From positions 11,609 through 75,608 of the forward strand of contig NZ_JAAVGY010000006.1 of assembly GCF_014799995.1 (NCBI RefSeq): a stretch of 64,000 nt of DNA. Direction: 5' to 3'. Shown here in pieces: positions 26,845 through 35,751 of the stretch (position 1 is its first letter; each line of letters opens with the position of its first letter). The position numbers and the translations under genes were made by a program. The notes beneath the pieces are model-generated. The model ran no database searches. It saw only the letters and a program-made list of their open reading frames with translations, and was not told the origin of the DNA. The stretch is from Helicobacter sp. (GTDB lineage: Bacteria > Campylobacterota > Campylobacteria > Campylobacterales > Helicobacteraceae).

Positions 26845-27771
26845 TTATTGAAAGCTCCCATAAGCCATTAATTTGCGGTAACGATTCTGTAAATAATCAG
26901 AATCTGACTGAATTTCCTTTAAAGCGGTTAAAAAATAATCTTTGATTGCTTGTGCTGCACCTTCTTTATCCCTATGTGCGCCAATTTGTGGTTCTTGGAT
27001 AATTGCATCAATCAAATACGATTCTTTTAAATATTCTGGAGTAATCTTAAGGGCTTGGGTAGCACTTTCAATCTTGCTTGGGTCATTCCACAAAATCGCC
27101 GCGCAACCCTCTGGGGAAATCACGCTAAAGACAGAATACTGCATCATCGCAAGCCTATCTGCTACGCCAATAGCAAGCGCACCCCCACTGCCACCCTCAC
27201 CGATGACAATAGAGATTGTGGGCACTTTTAGCTTGCTAAATTCTTGCAAATTTTTCGCAATTGCTTCACTCTGCCCTCTCTCCTCTGCACCAATTCCCGG
27301 ATAAGCCCCGGGAGTATCTACAAACATCAAAAGAGGGATTCTGAATTTTTCTGCCATTTTTGCCGCACGCAATGCCTTGCGATAACCCTCTGGATTGGGC
27401 ATACCAAAATTTCTTTGAAGCTTGTTTTTTGTACCGCGCCCTTTTTCCTCGCCAATTATCATCACTTTTTGTTCGTCAATTTTGCCCAAAAAACAAACTA
27501 TCGCATTATCATCGCGAAAATGCCTATCCCCGTGAATCTCTAGGGGTTCTTTTAGAAGCAATGCAATATAGTCCATTGCATAAGGTCTATCAGGGTGGCG
27601 CGCTAATTGGAGTTTCTGATAATCGGAGAGGTTAGAATAAACCTTTGCCACTTCTTTATCCAAGTCTTTTTGCAAAATCGCAATTGCGGGCATGTCGTTT
27701 TTTAATTGCGCAGTCGCAATATTTTCTTGAATTGTTTTAATTTTTATTTCAAAATCTAAATAAGTTGCCAC
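26845..27771 (-). CDS. accA: Acetyl-CoA carboxylase carboxyltransferase subunit alpha
   Basis: A 308-residue subunit that, with AccD, transfers carboxyl from biotin-BCCP to acetyl-CoA to give malonyl-CoA. Family segments are LARHPDRPYAMDYI, FLEIHGDRHFRDD-like residues, EKGRGTK, the GxPxPEGYRKALR helix, FVDTPGAYPGIGAEERGQSEAI and GEGGSGGALAIGVADRLAM. The start is GTG 27769-27771, 3 bases after the fabF stop. Length is normal. Order accA-fabF-acpP-fabG matches other Helicobacter genomes. Confidence 0.96.
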   Translation of the reverse strand: MATYLDFEIKIKTIQENIATAQLKNDMPAIAILQKDLDKEVAKVYSNLSDYQKLQLARHPDRPYAMDYIALLLKEPLEIHGDRHFRDDNAIVCFLGKIDEQKVMIIGEEKGRGTKNKLQRNFGMPNPEGYRKALRAAKMAEKFRIPLLMFVDTPGAYPGIGAEERGQSEAIAKNLQEFSKLKVPTISIVIGEGGSGGALAIGVADRLAMMQYSVFSVISPEGCAAILWNDPSKIESATQALKITPEYLKESYLIDAIIQEPQIGAHRDKEGAAQAIKDYFLTALKEIQSDSDYLQNRYRKLMAYGSFQ

Positions 27772-27774
27772 GAT

Positions 27775-29010
27775 TTATACTCGTTTAAAAATCACAACCC
27801 CATTAGTTCCACCAAAACCAAAAGAATTGCTCATAATTGCATTAATCTTTGCTTCTCTTGCGCTATTTGGGATATAATCCAAATCACAATCTGGGTCTTT
27901 TTGGATTTGGTTAATGGTCGGAGGCAAGATTCCCTTTTGCATTGCCATAATAGAAATTACCGCTTCTAAACCACCAGCAGCACCCAAGCAATGCCCAATT
28001 TGTCCCTTAGTAGAGCTCACCGGTGGCACTGCACCGTTAAAGACTTTTTTGAGTGCTAAAGTCTCATAATAATCATTATATTTCGTGCTTGTTCCGTGTG
28101 CATTCACATAATCAATCGGAATCCCCGCCATTTGAAGTGCCATTTTCATCGCACGATAAGCCCCCTCGCCTTCGGGTGCTGGTGTCGTGATATGATTCGC
28201 ATCTCCACTCTCACCAAACCCCACAAGCTCCGCATAAATCTTCGCTCCTCTTGCTTTTGCGATTTCATATTCCTCAAGCACCAATGCCGCTGCACCCTCA
28301 CCCATTACGAATCCATTGCGCTCATTATCAAAAGGACGACTTGCAACCTCTGGAGCATCATTTCTATCTGATAGGGCTTTCATCGCGGCAAATCCACCAA
28401 TCCCAACACCACAAATTGCAGATTCTGCTGCGACAACTAGCATTCTATCGGCACAATTTAGCATAATCGTCTTGCCTGCTTCACTGATTCCGTGTGTGCC
28501 AGCCGCACACGCAGTAACGCTCGCTAGATTTGGTCCTTTGAGTGAAAAATCAATAGAAATAAATCCCCCGAGCATATTTACAAGTGCCGATGGAATAAAA
28601 AAGGGTGAAATGCGTTTAGGACCGCGTTCAAAATTAATGATTGAATTTTTTTCAATATTTCCTAACCCTCCGATTCCAGAAGCAGAGCTCATTCCAAATC
28701 TCTCTGTATTAACATTCTCTAGCAATTTGCCATCACTTCCTAATAATCCGCAATCTTCCATAGCTTCTTTTGCGGCTTTAATTCCTAACTGAATAAAGCG
28801 GTCTGCCTTTTTGACTTCTTTTGCGTCCATTACGGAAGTTGGGTCAAAATCTGTAATTTCTGCTGCAATCTTTACAGGAAATTCCGAGACATCAAAAGAG
28901 GAGATTGTTTTAACTCCACATCTTCCATCCACAATAGCTTTAAAAGAATCTTCTCTATTTAACCCGAGAGCATTAATCATTCCTATCCCGGTAACTACCA
29001 CGCGTCTCAT
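27775..29010 (-). CDS. fabF: 3-oxoacyl-[ACP] synthase II
   Basis: A 411-residue condensing enzyme that elongates acyl-ACP with malonyl-ACP. The nucleophile Cys is in VTACAAGTHG (about residue 165). The two catalytic His are in VNAHGTSTKYND (about 305) and GQIGHCLGAAGGLE (about 340). A C-terminal NSFGFGGTNGVVIF closes the thiolase fold. ATG 29008-29010 has AGGAG upstream. It lies between acpP and accA in the fatty-acid operon. Confidence 0.97.
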   Translation of the reverse strand: MRRVVVTGIGMINALGLNREDSFKAIVDGRCGVKTISSFDVSEFPVKIAAEITDFDPTSVMDAKEVKKADRFIQLGIKAAKEAMEDCGLLGSDGKLLENVNTERFGMSSASGIGGLGNIEKNSIINFERGPKRISPFFIPSALVNMLGGFISIDFSLKGPNLASVTACAAGTHGISEAGKTIMLNCADRMLVVAAESAICGVGIGGFAAMKALSDRNDAPEVASRPFDNERNGFVMGEGAAALVLEEYEIAKARGAKIYAELVGFGESGDANHITTPAPEGEGAYRAMKMALQMAGIPIDYVNAHGTSTKYNDYYETLALKKVFNGAVPPVSSTKGQIGHCLGAAGGLEAVISIMAMQKGILPPTINQIQKDPDCDLDYIPNSAREAKINAIMSNSFGFGGTNGVVIFKRV

Positions 29011-29087
29011 ATTTCTCCTTATTTATGACTTCATCAAAGGTGCGCGAAAGGCACACCTAAAACTTTTGTTGTTTGCCTTTCTTGAAA

Positions 29088-29321
29088 TTAAGCTTTTGCT
29101 TTTTCAATGTATGCTACTACATCGCCTACGGTTTGAATCTTTTCTGCTTCCTCATCAGGAATTTCAATCTCAAATTTTTCTTCTAACGCCATTACAAGCT
29201 CTACTACATCTAAAGAATCTGCGCCCAAATCATCTACGAATTTGGATTCTGGCTTTACCTCGCCCTCATTCACATTCAGCTGTTCAATTACGACTGCCTT
29301 TACATCATCAAACATTGCCAT
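29088..29321 (-). CDS. acpP: Acyl carrier protein
   Basis: A 77-residue acidic protein; ATG 29319-29321 is preceded by AAGGAG. Ser36 in DLGADSLD is the 4'-phosphopantetheine site. The four-helix ACP pattern and length are canonical. It carries acyl chains for FabF, FabG and AccA-derived malonyl units, whose genes flank it on the same strand. A longer frame starting further upstream lacks a ribosome site. Confidence 0.97.
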   Translation of the reverse strand: MAMFDDVKAVVIEQLNVNEGEVKPESKFVDDLGADSLDVVELVMALEEKFEIEIPDEEAEKIQTVGDVVAYIEKAKA

Positions 29322-29391
29322 TCTTATCTCCTTAAAAAATTTCAATAAGTTAGTATTGTAGCTAAGTTTTTCTTAAAAAACTTCTTAGTTT

Positions 29392-30135
29392 TTACATATA
29401 TAGTCCGCCATTGACTTTTAATACCTCTCCTGTGATATAATTTGCACTATTTGAAAGCAAAAACGCAACTGCTCCTGCCACTTCTTCACCTTTTCCAAAT
29501 CGTCCTAAAGGAATATTTTGTGCATAGGCTTGTTTAATCTCCTCTTTTAATGCTTTGGTCATATCACTTTCAATAAAGCCCGGCGTAATGCAATTAAAGC
29601 GGATTCCTTTGCTGCCGCCCTCTTTTGCAAACGACTTCGTCATCGCAATCATTCCCCCTTTGCTTGCGGCATAATTGCATTGTCCTACATTCCCAATCTC
29701 CCCGATGATTGAAGCGATATTCACAACTGCCCCATAACCTTGCTTACGCATAATCTTTAATGCTTCTTTGCAGCCAATAAAGCTTGAAGTGAGGTTTGCC
29801 TCCAATACAGAGGTAAAGTCCTCTACTTTCATTCGCATAGAGAGCTTATCGTTTGTGATTCCTGCATTATTAACCAAAAAGGCTAATTCCCCATCACTCT
29901 CAAGAATCGCATTCATTCCTGCGAGAAAATTTTCCTCATTAGTTGCGTCAAAACAGACGACTGCTGCCTCTCCACCCTCTTTTTGAATCTCTCCTTTGAG
30001 TGTATCGGCAAGCTCGGGCTTAGAGCGGTAATTAATCCACACTTTTAATCCCTCTTTGGCTAACACTTTAGCAATCTCTGCGCCAATGCCCTTGCTTGCT
30101 CCTGTGATTAAAACATTTTTTCCACAAAATTTCAT
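29392..30135 (-). CDS. fabG: 3-oxoacyl-[ACP] reductase
   Basis: A 247-residue short-chain dehydrogenase. It has the NADP-binding GASKGIGAE (residues 12-20), NNAGIT near 87, catalytic Ser in NIASIIGEIGNVGQ, YAASKGG (Tyr/Lys pair near 152-156) and the substrate-side TPGFIESDMT. It reduces 3-oxoacyl-ACP in fatty-acid elongation. It is the first gene of the fabG-acpP-fabF-accA run, 70 bases upstream of acpP. Confidence 0.96.
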   Translation of the reverse strand: MKFCGKNVLITGASKGIGAEIAKVLAKEGLKVWINYRSKPELADTLKGEIQKEGGEAAVVCFDATNEENFLAGMNAILESDGELAFLVNNAGITNDKLSMRMKVEDFTSVLEANLTSSFIGCKEALKIMRKQGYGAVVNIASIIGEIGNVGQCNYAASKGGMIAMTKSFAKEGGSKGIRFNCITPGFIESDMTKALKEEIKQAYAQNIPLGRFGKGEEVAGAVAFLLSNSANYITGEVLKVNGGLYM

Positions 30136-30176
30136 TTTAAATCCTTAAAAATAAAGGTAAGATATTATACACTATT

Positions 30177-31004
30177 TCAAATGTTTTTGATTGCATAAGT
30201 CAAAACAACATATTGTATCTTTTTACTTAAGCTTACTTGGAGTGATTCTAACTCCAAACCCTCAAGATGAAGATTTTTTAAATCCGCTAAATTTGCTAAT
30301 TTCTCTTTCGCGCAAGCCCTAAGCAATGCGCCACGATAATGTTTTGCATAGTGGCTTACCACCTTGCCATTTTTGATAAAATTTGGTTGGTATATGACAA
30401 GATGATAAGAATCCAAATGCGGTGGAATCTTGTCCAAAAGAAAGCACTTTTGGTAGAATCCTGCACGCAAATCCAAAATCTCCAAAGAATCTTTAGGATT
30501 TTTATTTTGCTTGATTAAATATTCCCAAATCTTATCTGAATTTTTAGCATAAAAACTCTTTGTATCAAACTGCACTCCGCCCCATTGAAACCCCTCTCCT
30601 TGCTTCAAATCATAATAAGGAATCTTATCTTTAGCGCGCAAAAGACCTAAGAGATTAGAAAATATCAATAAATGCCGATTCAAATATTCTTGCGCATCCT
30701 TTGGCAAATACTCAAAGTCTAATGCACTAAATGCCACACCAATATAACGCAAAACTGCGGGCAATAGAGGAGATTGCATTAGATTTTGCGCACAGGCAAT
30801 TTCATCTAAATCAATATTTTTCACTCCAAAAACTCGTTTGATTTCCGATTCCTTGCCGCTTTGCAATAGCTCTTTATATGCTTTTAGAGTTTCTTTTAAT
30901 CCAATATCACAGATGAAATCTTGATAAAAGGGCTGATTCTTTATTCTTTGTTCCTTTTGATGTGTTAAACACTTCTTTTCACTTGGGGAAAACAGAATCC
31001 ACAT
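30177..31004 (-). CDS. yaaA: YaaA-family (DUF328) peroxide-stress protein
   Basis: A 275-residue protein from ATG 31002-31004, behind AAAAGGAG. It opens with MWILFSPSEKK, the family signature. It also carries YxGxAFxALDF (YIGVAFSALDF), LLIFSNLLGLLRAKDKIPYYDLK and the C-terminal HYAKHYRGALLRACAKE. YaaA in E. coli limits free iron after peroxide stress and can bind unusual DNA. The role here is inferred from the family. It is divergent from the small membrane protein gene at 31158. Confidence 0.85.
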   Translation of the reverse strand: MWILFSPSEKKCLTHQKEQRIKNQPFYQDFICDIGLKETLKAYKELLQSGKESEIKRVFGVKNIDLDEIACAQNLMQSPLLPAVLRYIGVAFSALDFEYLPKDAQEYLNRHLLIFSNLLGLLRAKDKIPYYDLKQGEGFQWGGVQFDTKSFYAKNSDKIWEYLIKQNKNPKDSLEILDLRAGFYQKCFLLDKIPPHLDSYHLVIYQPNFIKNGKVVSHYAKHYRGALLRACAKEKLANLADLKNLHLEGLELESLQVSLSKKIQYVVLTYAIKNI

Positions 31005-31157
31005 TTTCACTCCTTTTAGCAAAATTTACAAAGAATCTTAACATATTTCAGCCCTTAAAAACGCATTTTAAAACACGCGCAAAAACTCCATAATTTCTTT
31101 ACAAAGAGAGCTTTTATTGTTACAATTCGCACAAATTTTTCTAAAAAGAGTTATGGT

Positions 31158-31565
31158 ATGGAATTTGTTGGGGAACAGCTGCTTGTGATTCATTTATTTT
31201 TATCTTTGCCCTTGCTTTTACCGCCACTTTGGAATCTCTACTGCCTCTTAACCAAAGAATCCCACACACAAAGACTACGTTCCCTAGCTCTTAGCGCACC
31301 TGCATATTATACGCTCCTTAGTGCTTGCCTCTTTAGCGGGTTTGTGATTTGGGCAATGCTAGGATTTGTAATGACTTTCAAAATCCTTGCAATGTTTGGC
31401 TTATGGATTGCGTGCTTTGGGCTTGAAATCTTGCGTCATAAGCGTCAAAAACTCACCAAAGTAGAAGCGGATAAATCTAAACGCGAGGCATTTTTTCGTT
31501 TTGCAAAGCTTAAATATGGCTTTGATTTCTGCGCCTTTGCGATTCTACTCTTTTGGGCACTTTAA
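31158..31565 (+). CDS. Small integral membrane protein, unknown function
   Basis: A 135-residue protein with about four membrane helices: VIHLFLSLPLLLPPLWNLYCLL, a second around residues 45-65, a third near 70-88 and a C-terminal FDFCAFAILLFWAL. A basic cytoplasmic loop (RHKRQKLTKVEADKSKR) lies before the last helix. I do not recognise the family. Its stop codon overlaps the rsmE start by one base, so the two are translated from one message. Confidence 0.75.
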   Translation: MEFVGEQLLVIHLFLSLPLLLPPLWNLYCLLTKESHTQRLRSLALSAPAYYTLLSACLFSGFVIWAMLGFVMTFKILAMFGLWIACFGLEILRHKRQKLTKVEADKSKREAFFRFAKLKYGFDFCAFAILLFWAL

Positions 31566-32227
31566 TGCAATTTATTTTACACGAAAATGCGGGAGAAGCA
31601 CAAATCACACTCCAAGATGAAATCTATCATCACCTCTTTCATTCTCGCAGAATGCGCAAGCTAGAATCCCTACACCTATGCAATGGACGCGATTTTAATC
31701 TTTATCTTTACACCATTACAGAGATTGGCAAAAAGGACGCAAGACTGACTTTAAAGGCGACACAAACCGCCCCGCTCAAGAATCCCCCCAAAGGACATTT
31801 AATTTGGGCAATCATTGAACCAAAAAACATTGAAAAAACGCTTCCAATGCTAAACGAACTCAATCTCGCCAAAATCACATTTTTTTATGCGCAATATTCA
31901 CAAAAGCAATTCAAGCTAGACTTTCAACGATTCCAAAGAATCCTCAAAGGCTCTTGCGAGCAATGCGGACGTATGATAGGGTTAGAAATTGAAATTTTAC
32001 CCAATTTGGACAAAGTGCTACAAAATTACCCAAATTTTGCGGTTTTGGACTTTGGAGGCAAACCCCTAAACCACCCCTTAGAAATTCCCTTAATGGTCGG
32101 CTGCGAGGGGGGATTAAGCCAAAAGGAGCGTGAAATTTTACAAGATAAGCCAATCTTTAGCGCGCCAAAATGCAATATTCTAAGGAGTGAAACCGCCGCA
32201 CTTTATGCCACAACTTATTTGATTTAA
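31565..32227 (+). CDS. rsmE: 16S rRNA (uracil-1498-N3)-methyltransferase
   Basis: A 220-residue SPOUT-class methyltransferase. The start is ATG 31565, sharing its first base with the preceding stop. The N-terminal PUA-like part contains HHLFHSRRMRKLE. The SPOUT knot has MVGCEGGLSQKERE (usual form GPEGGFSxxE) and LRSETAALYA (usual form LRTETA). It methylates U1498 in the ribosomal decoding region using S-adenosylmethionine. Two pseudopilin genes follow on the same strand. Confidence 0.9.
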   Translation: MQFILHENAGEAQITLQDEIYHHLFHSRRMRKLESLHLCNGRDFNLYLYTITEIGKKDARLTLKATQTAPLKNPPKGHLIWAIIEPKNIEKTLPMLNELNLAKITFFYAQYSQKQFKLDFQRFQRILKGSCEQCGRMIGLEIEILPNLDKVLQNYPNFAVLDFGGKPLNHPLEIPLMVGCEGGLSQKEREILQDKPIFSAPKCNILRSETAALYATTYLI

Positions 32228-32332
32228 GATTTTTATTGCACCCTTGCGAAAACCTTTACAATACGCTTAAAAACCGATACAATGCAACGTTTAAGAATTA
32301 AATTTAGATTCCATATCCAACAAAGGAAAAAT

Positions 32333-32803
32333 ATGCAGACCAAAAAAGCTTTTACAATGCTAGAACTCGTATTTATCTTGGTGATTCTAGGCATTTTAGC
32401 TGCCGTTGCGATTCCAAAAATCTCTGCAAGTCGTGAGGACGCGAAGCTTGTCGCACTCAAAAGTGATATTAACACCCTTAAAACTTCTTTTCCTGCCTAT
32501 TTTCTAGCACAAGGGGAGGGAACATTTATGAGTGCGGTTACTCTAAGTAGTGCGAATTGGAATCTTAATGATTATAACATTACAAGCAAGTTGCAGGATA
32601 AAAACGGCAACCCTTGCGTAAGCGCGACTTTGCTAGATTCTAACCATTCCACCGCCAACGCACCGAAAAATGTGCAATTTTTGCAACTTTCCACACAAGC
32701 AAGCAATAACGCACAGGGTGATACTTGTGAAAGATTGATTGAGAGCATTAGCCTTGTACGAGAAGTCAAGATTCCTTTGCTTAGCAGCTCTATCGTGTTT
32801 TAA
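32333..32803 (+). CDS. Type IV pilin-like / pseudopilin protein
   Basis: A 156-residue protein. The start is ATG 32333, behind AAAGGAAA; an earlier in-frame ATG would add residues unlike a prepilin leader. The short basic leader MQTKKA is followed by FTMLELVFILVILGILAAVAIP, a class III signal cut by prepilin peptidase before Phe and followed by Glu5. The residue before the cut is Ala, where Gly is usual. The globular part has two Cys (in NPCVSA and DTCERL) that could form a disulfide. It overlaps the next pseudopilin gene by one base. It may serve a type II secretion or DNA-uptake pseudopilus; no other such genes are in the window. Confidence 0.82.
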   Translation: MQTKKAFTMLELVFILVILGILAAVAIPKISASREDAKLVALKSDINTLKTSFPAYFLAQGEGTFMSAVTLSSANWNLNDYNITSKLQDKNGNPCVSATLLDSNHSTANAPKNVQFLQLSTQASNNAQGDTCERLIESISLVREVKIPLLSSSIVF

Positions 32804-33192
32804 TGCGCAAATCAAATCATAAAAGAGCCTTTACACTATTGGAATTAGTGCTTGTGCTGTCTTTGCTTGGCATTTTGCTAACCTTTGGGATTCCGCAATT
32901 AAGCCATTACACGCAAGACGCTTGCATTAAAAAACTGCAACTCCAAGTCCTCAACCTCAAACTTACGCTTAAAGCACAAAAACAACAAAAGCTTGCAACG
33001 GATTGGAACGCACTTTACCAAAATCTTGATTTGAAGCCTAGTGCGTGTTATTTTGAAAAGCAGAAAAACGGCTTTATCGCAAATGATAATGGACGCAAGG
33101 CTTATTTCGTGCTGAAGAATCTCACCCTAGAGTGCCAACACACCAAAAGCACGCGTTTGCACAATGGCGAATCTCTGTGCGATGTGTTTTAA
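32803..33192 (+). CDS. Second pseudopilin-like protein
   Basis: A 129-residue protein. Its ATG at 32803 shares a base with the previous stop. Leader MRKSNHKRA is followed by FTLLELVLVLSLLGILLTFGIP, again with Ala before the predicted cut site and Glu5 after it. The periplasmic part contains four Cys. Size and pairing suggest a minor pseudopilin that assembles with its neighbour. The restriction-modification island begins 84 bases downstream. Confidence 0.8.
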   Translation: MRKSNHKRAFTLLELVLVLSLLGILLTFGIPQLSHYTQDACIKKLQLQVLNLKLTLKAQKQQKLATDWNALYQNLDLKPSACYFEKQKNGFIANDNGRKAYFVLKNLTLECQHTKSTRLHNGESLCDVF

Positions 33193-33276
33193 AATTTAAT
33201 CTGGAAAAATCTACTTTATTTTAAGCTTTATTTTCTTTTGATACAATAACACTAGTTTAAAATAAAGGTTTCATCT

Positions 33277-35751
33277 GTGTTACATAATGGAGTTTTAACC
33301 TATATTTCGCTTTTTTCATCTGCTGGAGTAGGTTGCTATGGGTTTAAAGAAGCTGGATTTGAATGTATTGCTACAAATGAAATCATAGGGCGCAGATTAA
33401 AAATTCAAAAAATAAATAAAAAGTGCAAATATGAAAAAGGCTATATAAATGGTGATATAAAAGATAAACATGCAAAAGAACAGATTTTAAAACAAATAGC
33501 CTTTTACAAAGATTTGGGTAATGATAGAGTAGATGTATTGATTGCTACTCCACCGTGTCAGGGAATGAGCGTAGAAAATAAAAAAAAAACTACAAATGAA
33601 ATAGAAAGAAATTCTCTAGTTGTTGAGAGCATAACTCTAATAAAAGAAATTAATCCTAGATTTTTTATCTTAGAAAATGTTGCAAGCTTTTATAAAACAG
33701 GTTGTGTAAATGCAAATGGAGATATTGTAGAAATAGGCAAAATGATAGAACAAAATCTATCTAAAAATTATTCTCTTTATAATGAAGTAATTAATTTTAA
33801 AAACTATGGTGCAAATTCAAGCAGAACGAGAACTTTAGTTATTGGCGTATGTCAGGAATTGAAAAATTTTATCACTCCGTTGGAGATTTTCCCGCAATTT
33901 ACAGAAGAAAAAACACTTAAAGAAATTATTAAATTACAAAAACCATTACAATGGGGAGAATATGATAAAAACGATTTTTATCATAGTTTCAGAACTTATC
34001 CGCAACATATGAGAGAATGGATAAAAGGTTTAAAGGAGGGACAAAGTGCATTTGACAATAAAGAGGATTTTAAAAAACCTCATAAAGTTGTCAATGGTAA
34101 AATCGTCGTAAATGCCTTAAAAAATGGCGATAAATACAAAAGGCAAAAATGGAATGCAGTAGCACCTTGTATCCATACAAGAAACGACCAAATGGCATCT
34201 CAAAACACTATTCACCCTAATGATGATAGAGTATTCTCCATAAGAGAATTAATGCTTATGATGAATATTCCACAAAATTTTCAATGGCTTCCCTTAAGCC
34301 TTAAAGAATTAAATGCTTTAAACGAAAAAGAAAAACAGAAACTATCAAAGCAAAATGAAATGAATATAAGACAAAGTATAGGTGAAGCAGTGCCTACAAT
34401 TATTTTTAGGCAAATTGCTGATAAGATTCAAAAATTTATGCAAGAAAAACAACTTAATAATAAAGAAATATTAGAACTTATACAAACTAAAAATCTACAA
34501 AACTTTAAGAATTTAAAAGTTTTTATTAAAAAGAATATAGTTTCGATTTCAAATGCGTCTCTAGCCCATTTATCTGAAATAGCCAATACGCAAAGAACTC
34601 AAAATTGTGCCTATTTTACAAATAAATTTATTGTTAATGAGATTGCCAAGACTCTACCAAATTTTAATAAAGATTCTATAACTATTATAGAGCCAAGTGC
34701 TGGGTGTGGGAATTTTGTGCCAATTCTTTTTAAGAAATATGCACATATAAAACAAGTTCATTTAAAGCTAATTGATATAAATCAAAATAATTTAGAAATT
34801 TTGAAAATACTTTATAAAGAACAAACTCCTAAAAATTTTAAGCTTGAATTTATTTGTAGCGATTTTATGGAGCATAAATTCCAAAATGCAGATTTGATTG
34901 TAGGAAATCCTCCATTTAGCAAAATTGGTAAAAATCAAAATCTAGCTAAGCTTTTTTTAGAAAAATCACTACAAACAGCAGATTTTGTCTCTTTGATAAT
35001 GCCTAAAAATCTGCTCAATACAAAAGAATATGAAAACACGAGAGCAAAACTACAAGAAAAAGGCGTAAGCTATATTTTAGATTTTGGCGAATTGGGTTTT
35101 AGTGGCGTATTAATAGAAACAATAAACATTACCACAGGAAAAGCAAAAGCAATAATGGTAAAATCCTTACCACTTGGCTTAGATATGTCTCAAAAAAGCT
35201 CTTATATTTTTGATAACAAATTACCTTATTGGGTTATTTTTAGGGACAAATTCTTTGATGACATTTTTGAATCTTTGGAATGTGGAATCTTTGAAGCTTT
35301 TAGGGATAGACAACTTACAAATTCTAATACAAGCACAAAGAAAAATGATATAAAAATCATTAAATCACGCAATATTGCAGACAATGGAAAACTTATTAAG
35401 ATAAAAGGTTATGATAGCTATATTTCCAAGAAAGACTTGCACAGATTCAAAATAGCCGAGTTTTTAGATAGAGATGATGTCTATTTAACGCCTAATATGA
35501 CTTATAACCCACGCTTAATTAAAAAACAAAAAGGCTTTATTGTCAATGGTTCTGTGGCAATTCTTATCCCAAAAGTAAAAATAAATCTTACTCAACAACA
35601 GCAAGATTATATTGCAAGTAATGAATTTAGAAATTTTTATAGAATTGCTAGAAATTACCAAACACGTACACTAAATATTGATAGCACAAGTTGTTTTTGG
35701 TTTGGAATCAAAAAGGAGAGTGATAAAAATGCAGACACAGCAGATTATTAA
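33277..35751 (+). CDS. Fused DNA methyltransferase: C5-cytosine domain plus N6-adenine domain
   Basis: An 824-residue bifunctional modification enzyme starting at GTG 33277 with AAAGG upstream. Residues 1-390 are a C5-cytosine methyltransferase: motif I FSSAGVGCYGF, motif IV ATPPCQGMS with catalytic Cys94, ENV (about 132), SRTR (about 183) and motif X RQSIGEAVP. Residues about 420-820 are a separate N6-adenine enzyme: EPSAGCGNF (about 472) and NPPF (about 543-546), then a target-recognition region. Paired m5C and m6A activity is known for type IIS systems such as Alw26I, Eco31I and Esp3I, which methylate different bases in the two strands of an asymmetric site; that parallel is inference. Base use is visibly more AT-rich (ATA, AGA, TTA codons) than the flanks, a sign of transfer. 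An A10 tract lies in codons 102-105. Confidence 0.93.
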   Translation: MLHNGVLTYISLFSSAGVGCYGFKEAGFECIATNEIIGRRLKIQKINKKCKYEKGYINGDIKDKHAKEQILKQIAFYKDLGNDRVDVLIATPPCQGMSVENKKKTTNEIERNSLVVESITLIKEINPRFFILENVASFYKTGCVNANGDIVEIGKMIEQNLSKNYSLYNEVINFKNYGANSSRTRTLVIGVCQELKNFITPLEIFPQFTEEKTLKEIIKLQKPLQWGEYDKNDFYHSFRTYPQHMREWIKGLKEGQSAFDNKEDFKKPHKVVNGKIVVNALKNGDKYKRQKWNAVAPCIHTRNDQMASQNTIHPNDDRVFSIRELMLMMNIPQNFQWLPLSLKELNALNEKEKQKLSKQNEMNIRQSIGEAVPTIIFRQIADKIQKFMQEKQLNNKEILELIQTKNLQNFKNLKVFIKKNIVSISNASLAHLSEIANTQRTQNCAYFTNKFIVNEIAKTLPNFNKDSITIIEPSAGCGNFVPILFKKYAHIKQVHLKLIDINQNNLEILKILYKEQTPKNFKLEFICSDFMEHKFQNADLIVGNPPFSKIGKNQNLAKLFLEKSLQTADFVSLIMPKNLLNTKEYENTRAKLQEKGVSYILDFGELGFSGVLIETINITTGKAKAIMVKSLPLGLDMSQKSSYIFDNKLPYWVIFRDKFFDDIFESLECGIFEAFRDRQLTNSNTSTKKNDIKIIKSRNIADNGKLIKIKGYDSYISKKDLHRFKIAEFLDRDDVYLTPNMTYNPRLIKKQKGFIVNGSVAILIPKVKINLTQQQQDYIASNEFRNFYRIARNYQTRTLNIDSTSCFWFGIKKESDKNADTADY
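33580..33589 (+). repeat. A10 homopolymer inside the methyltransferase gene
   Basis: Ten consecutive A fall in codons 102-105, eight codons after the catalytic Cys. As sequenced the frame is open. Slippage by one base would end translation early and switch both methyltransferase domains off. Such tracts often drive phase variation in Helicobacter and Campylobacter. Confidence 0.7.
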
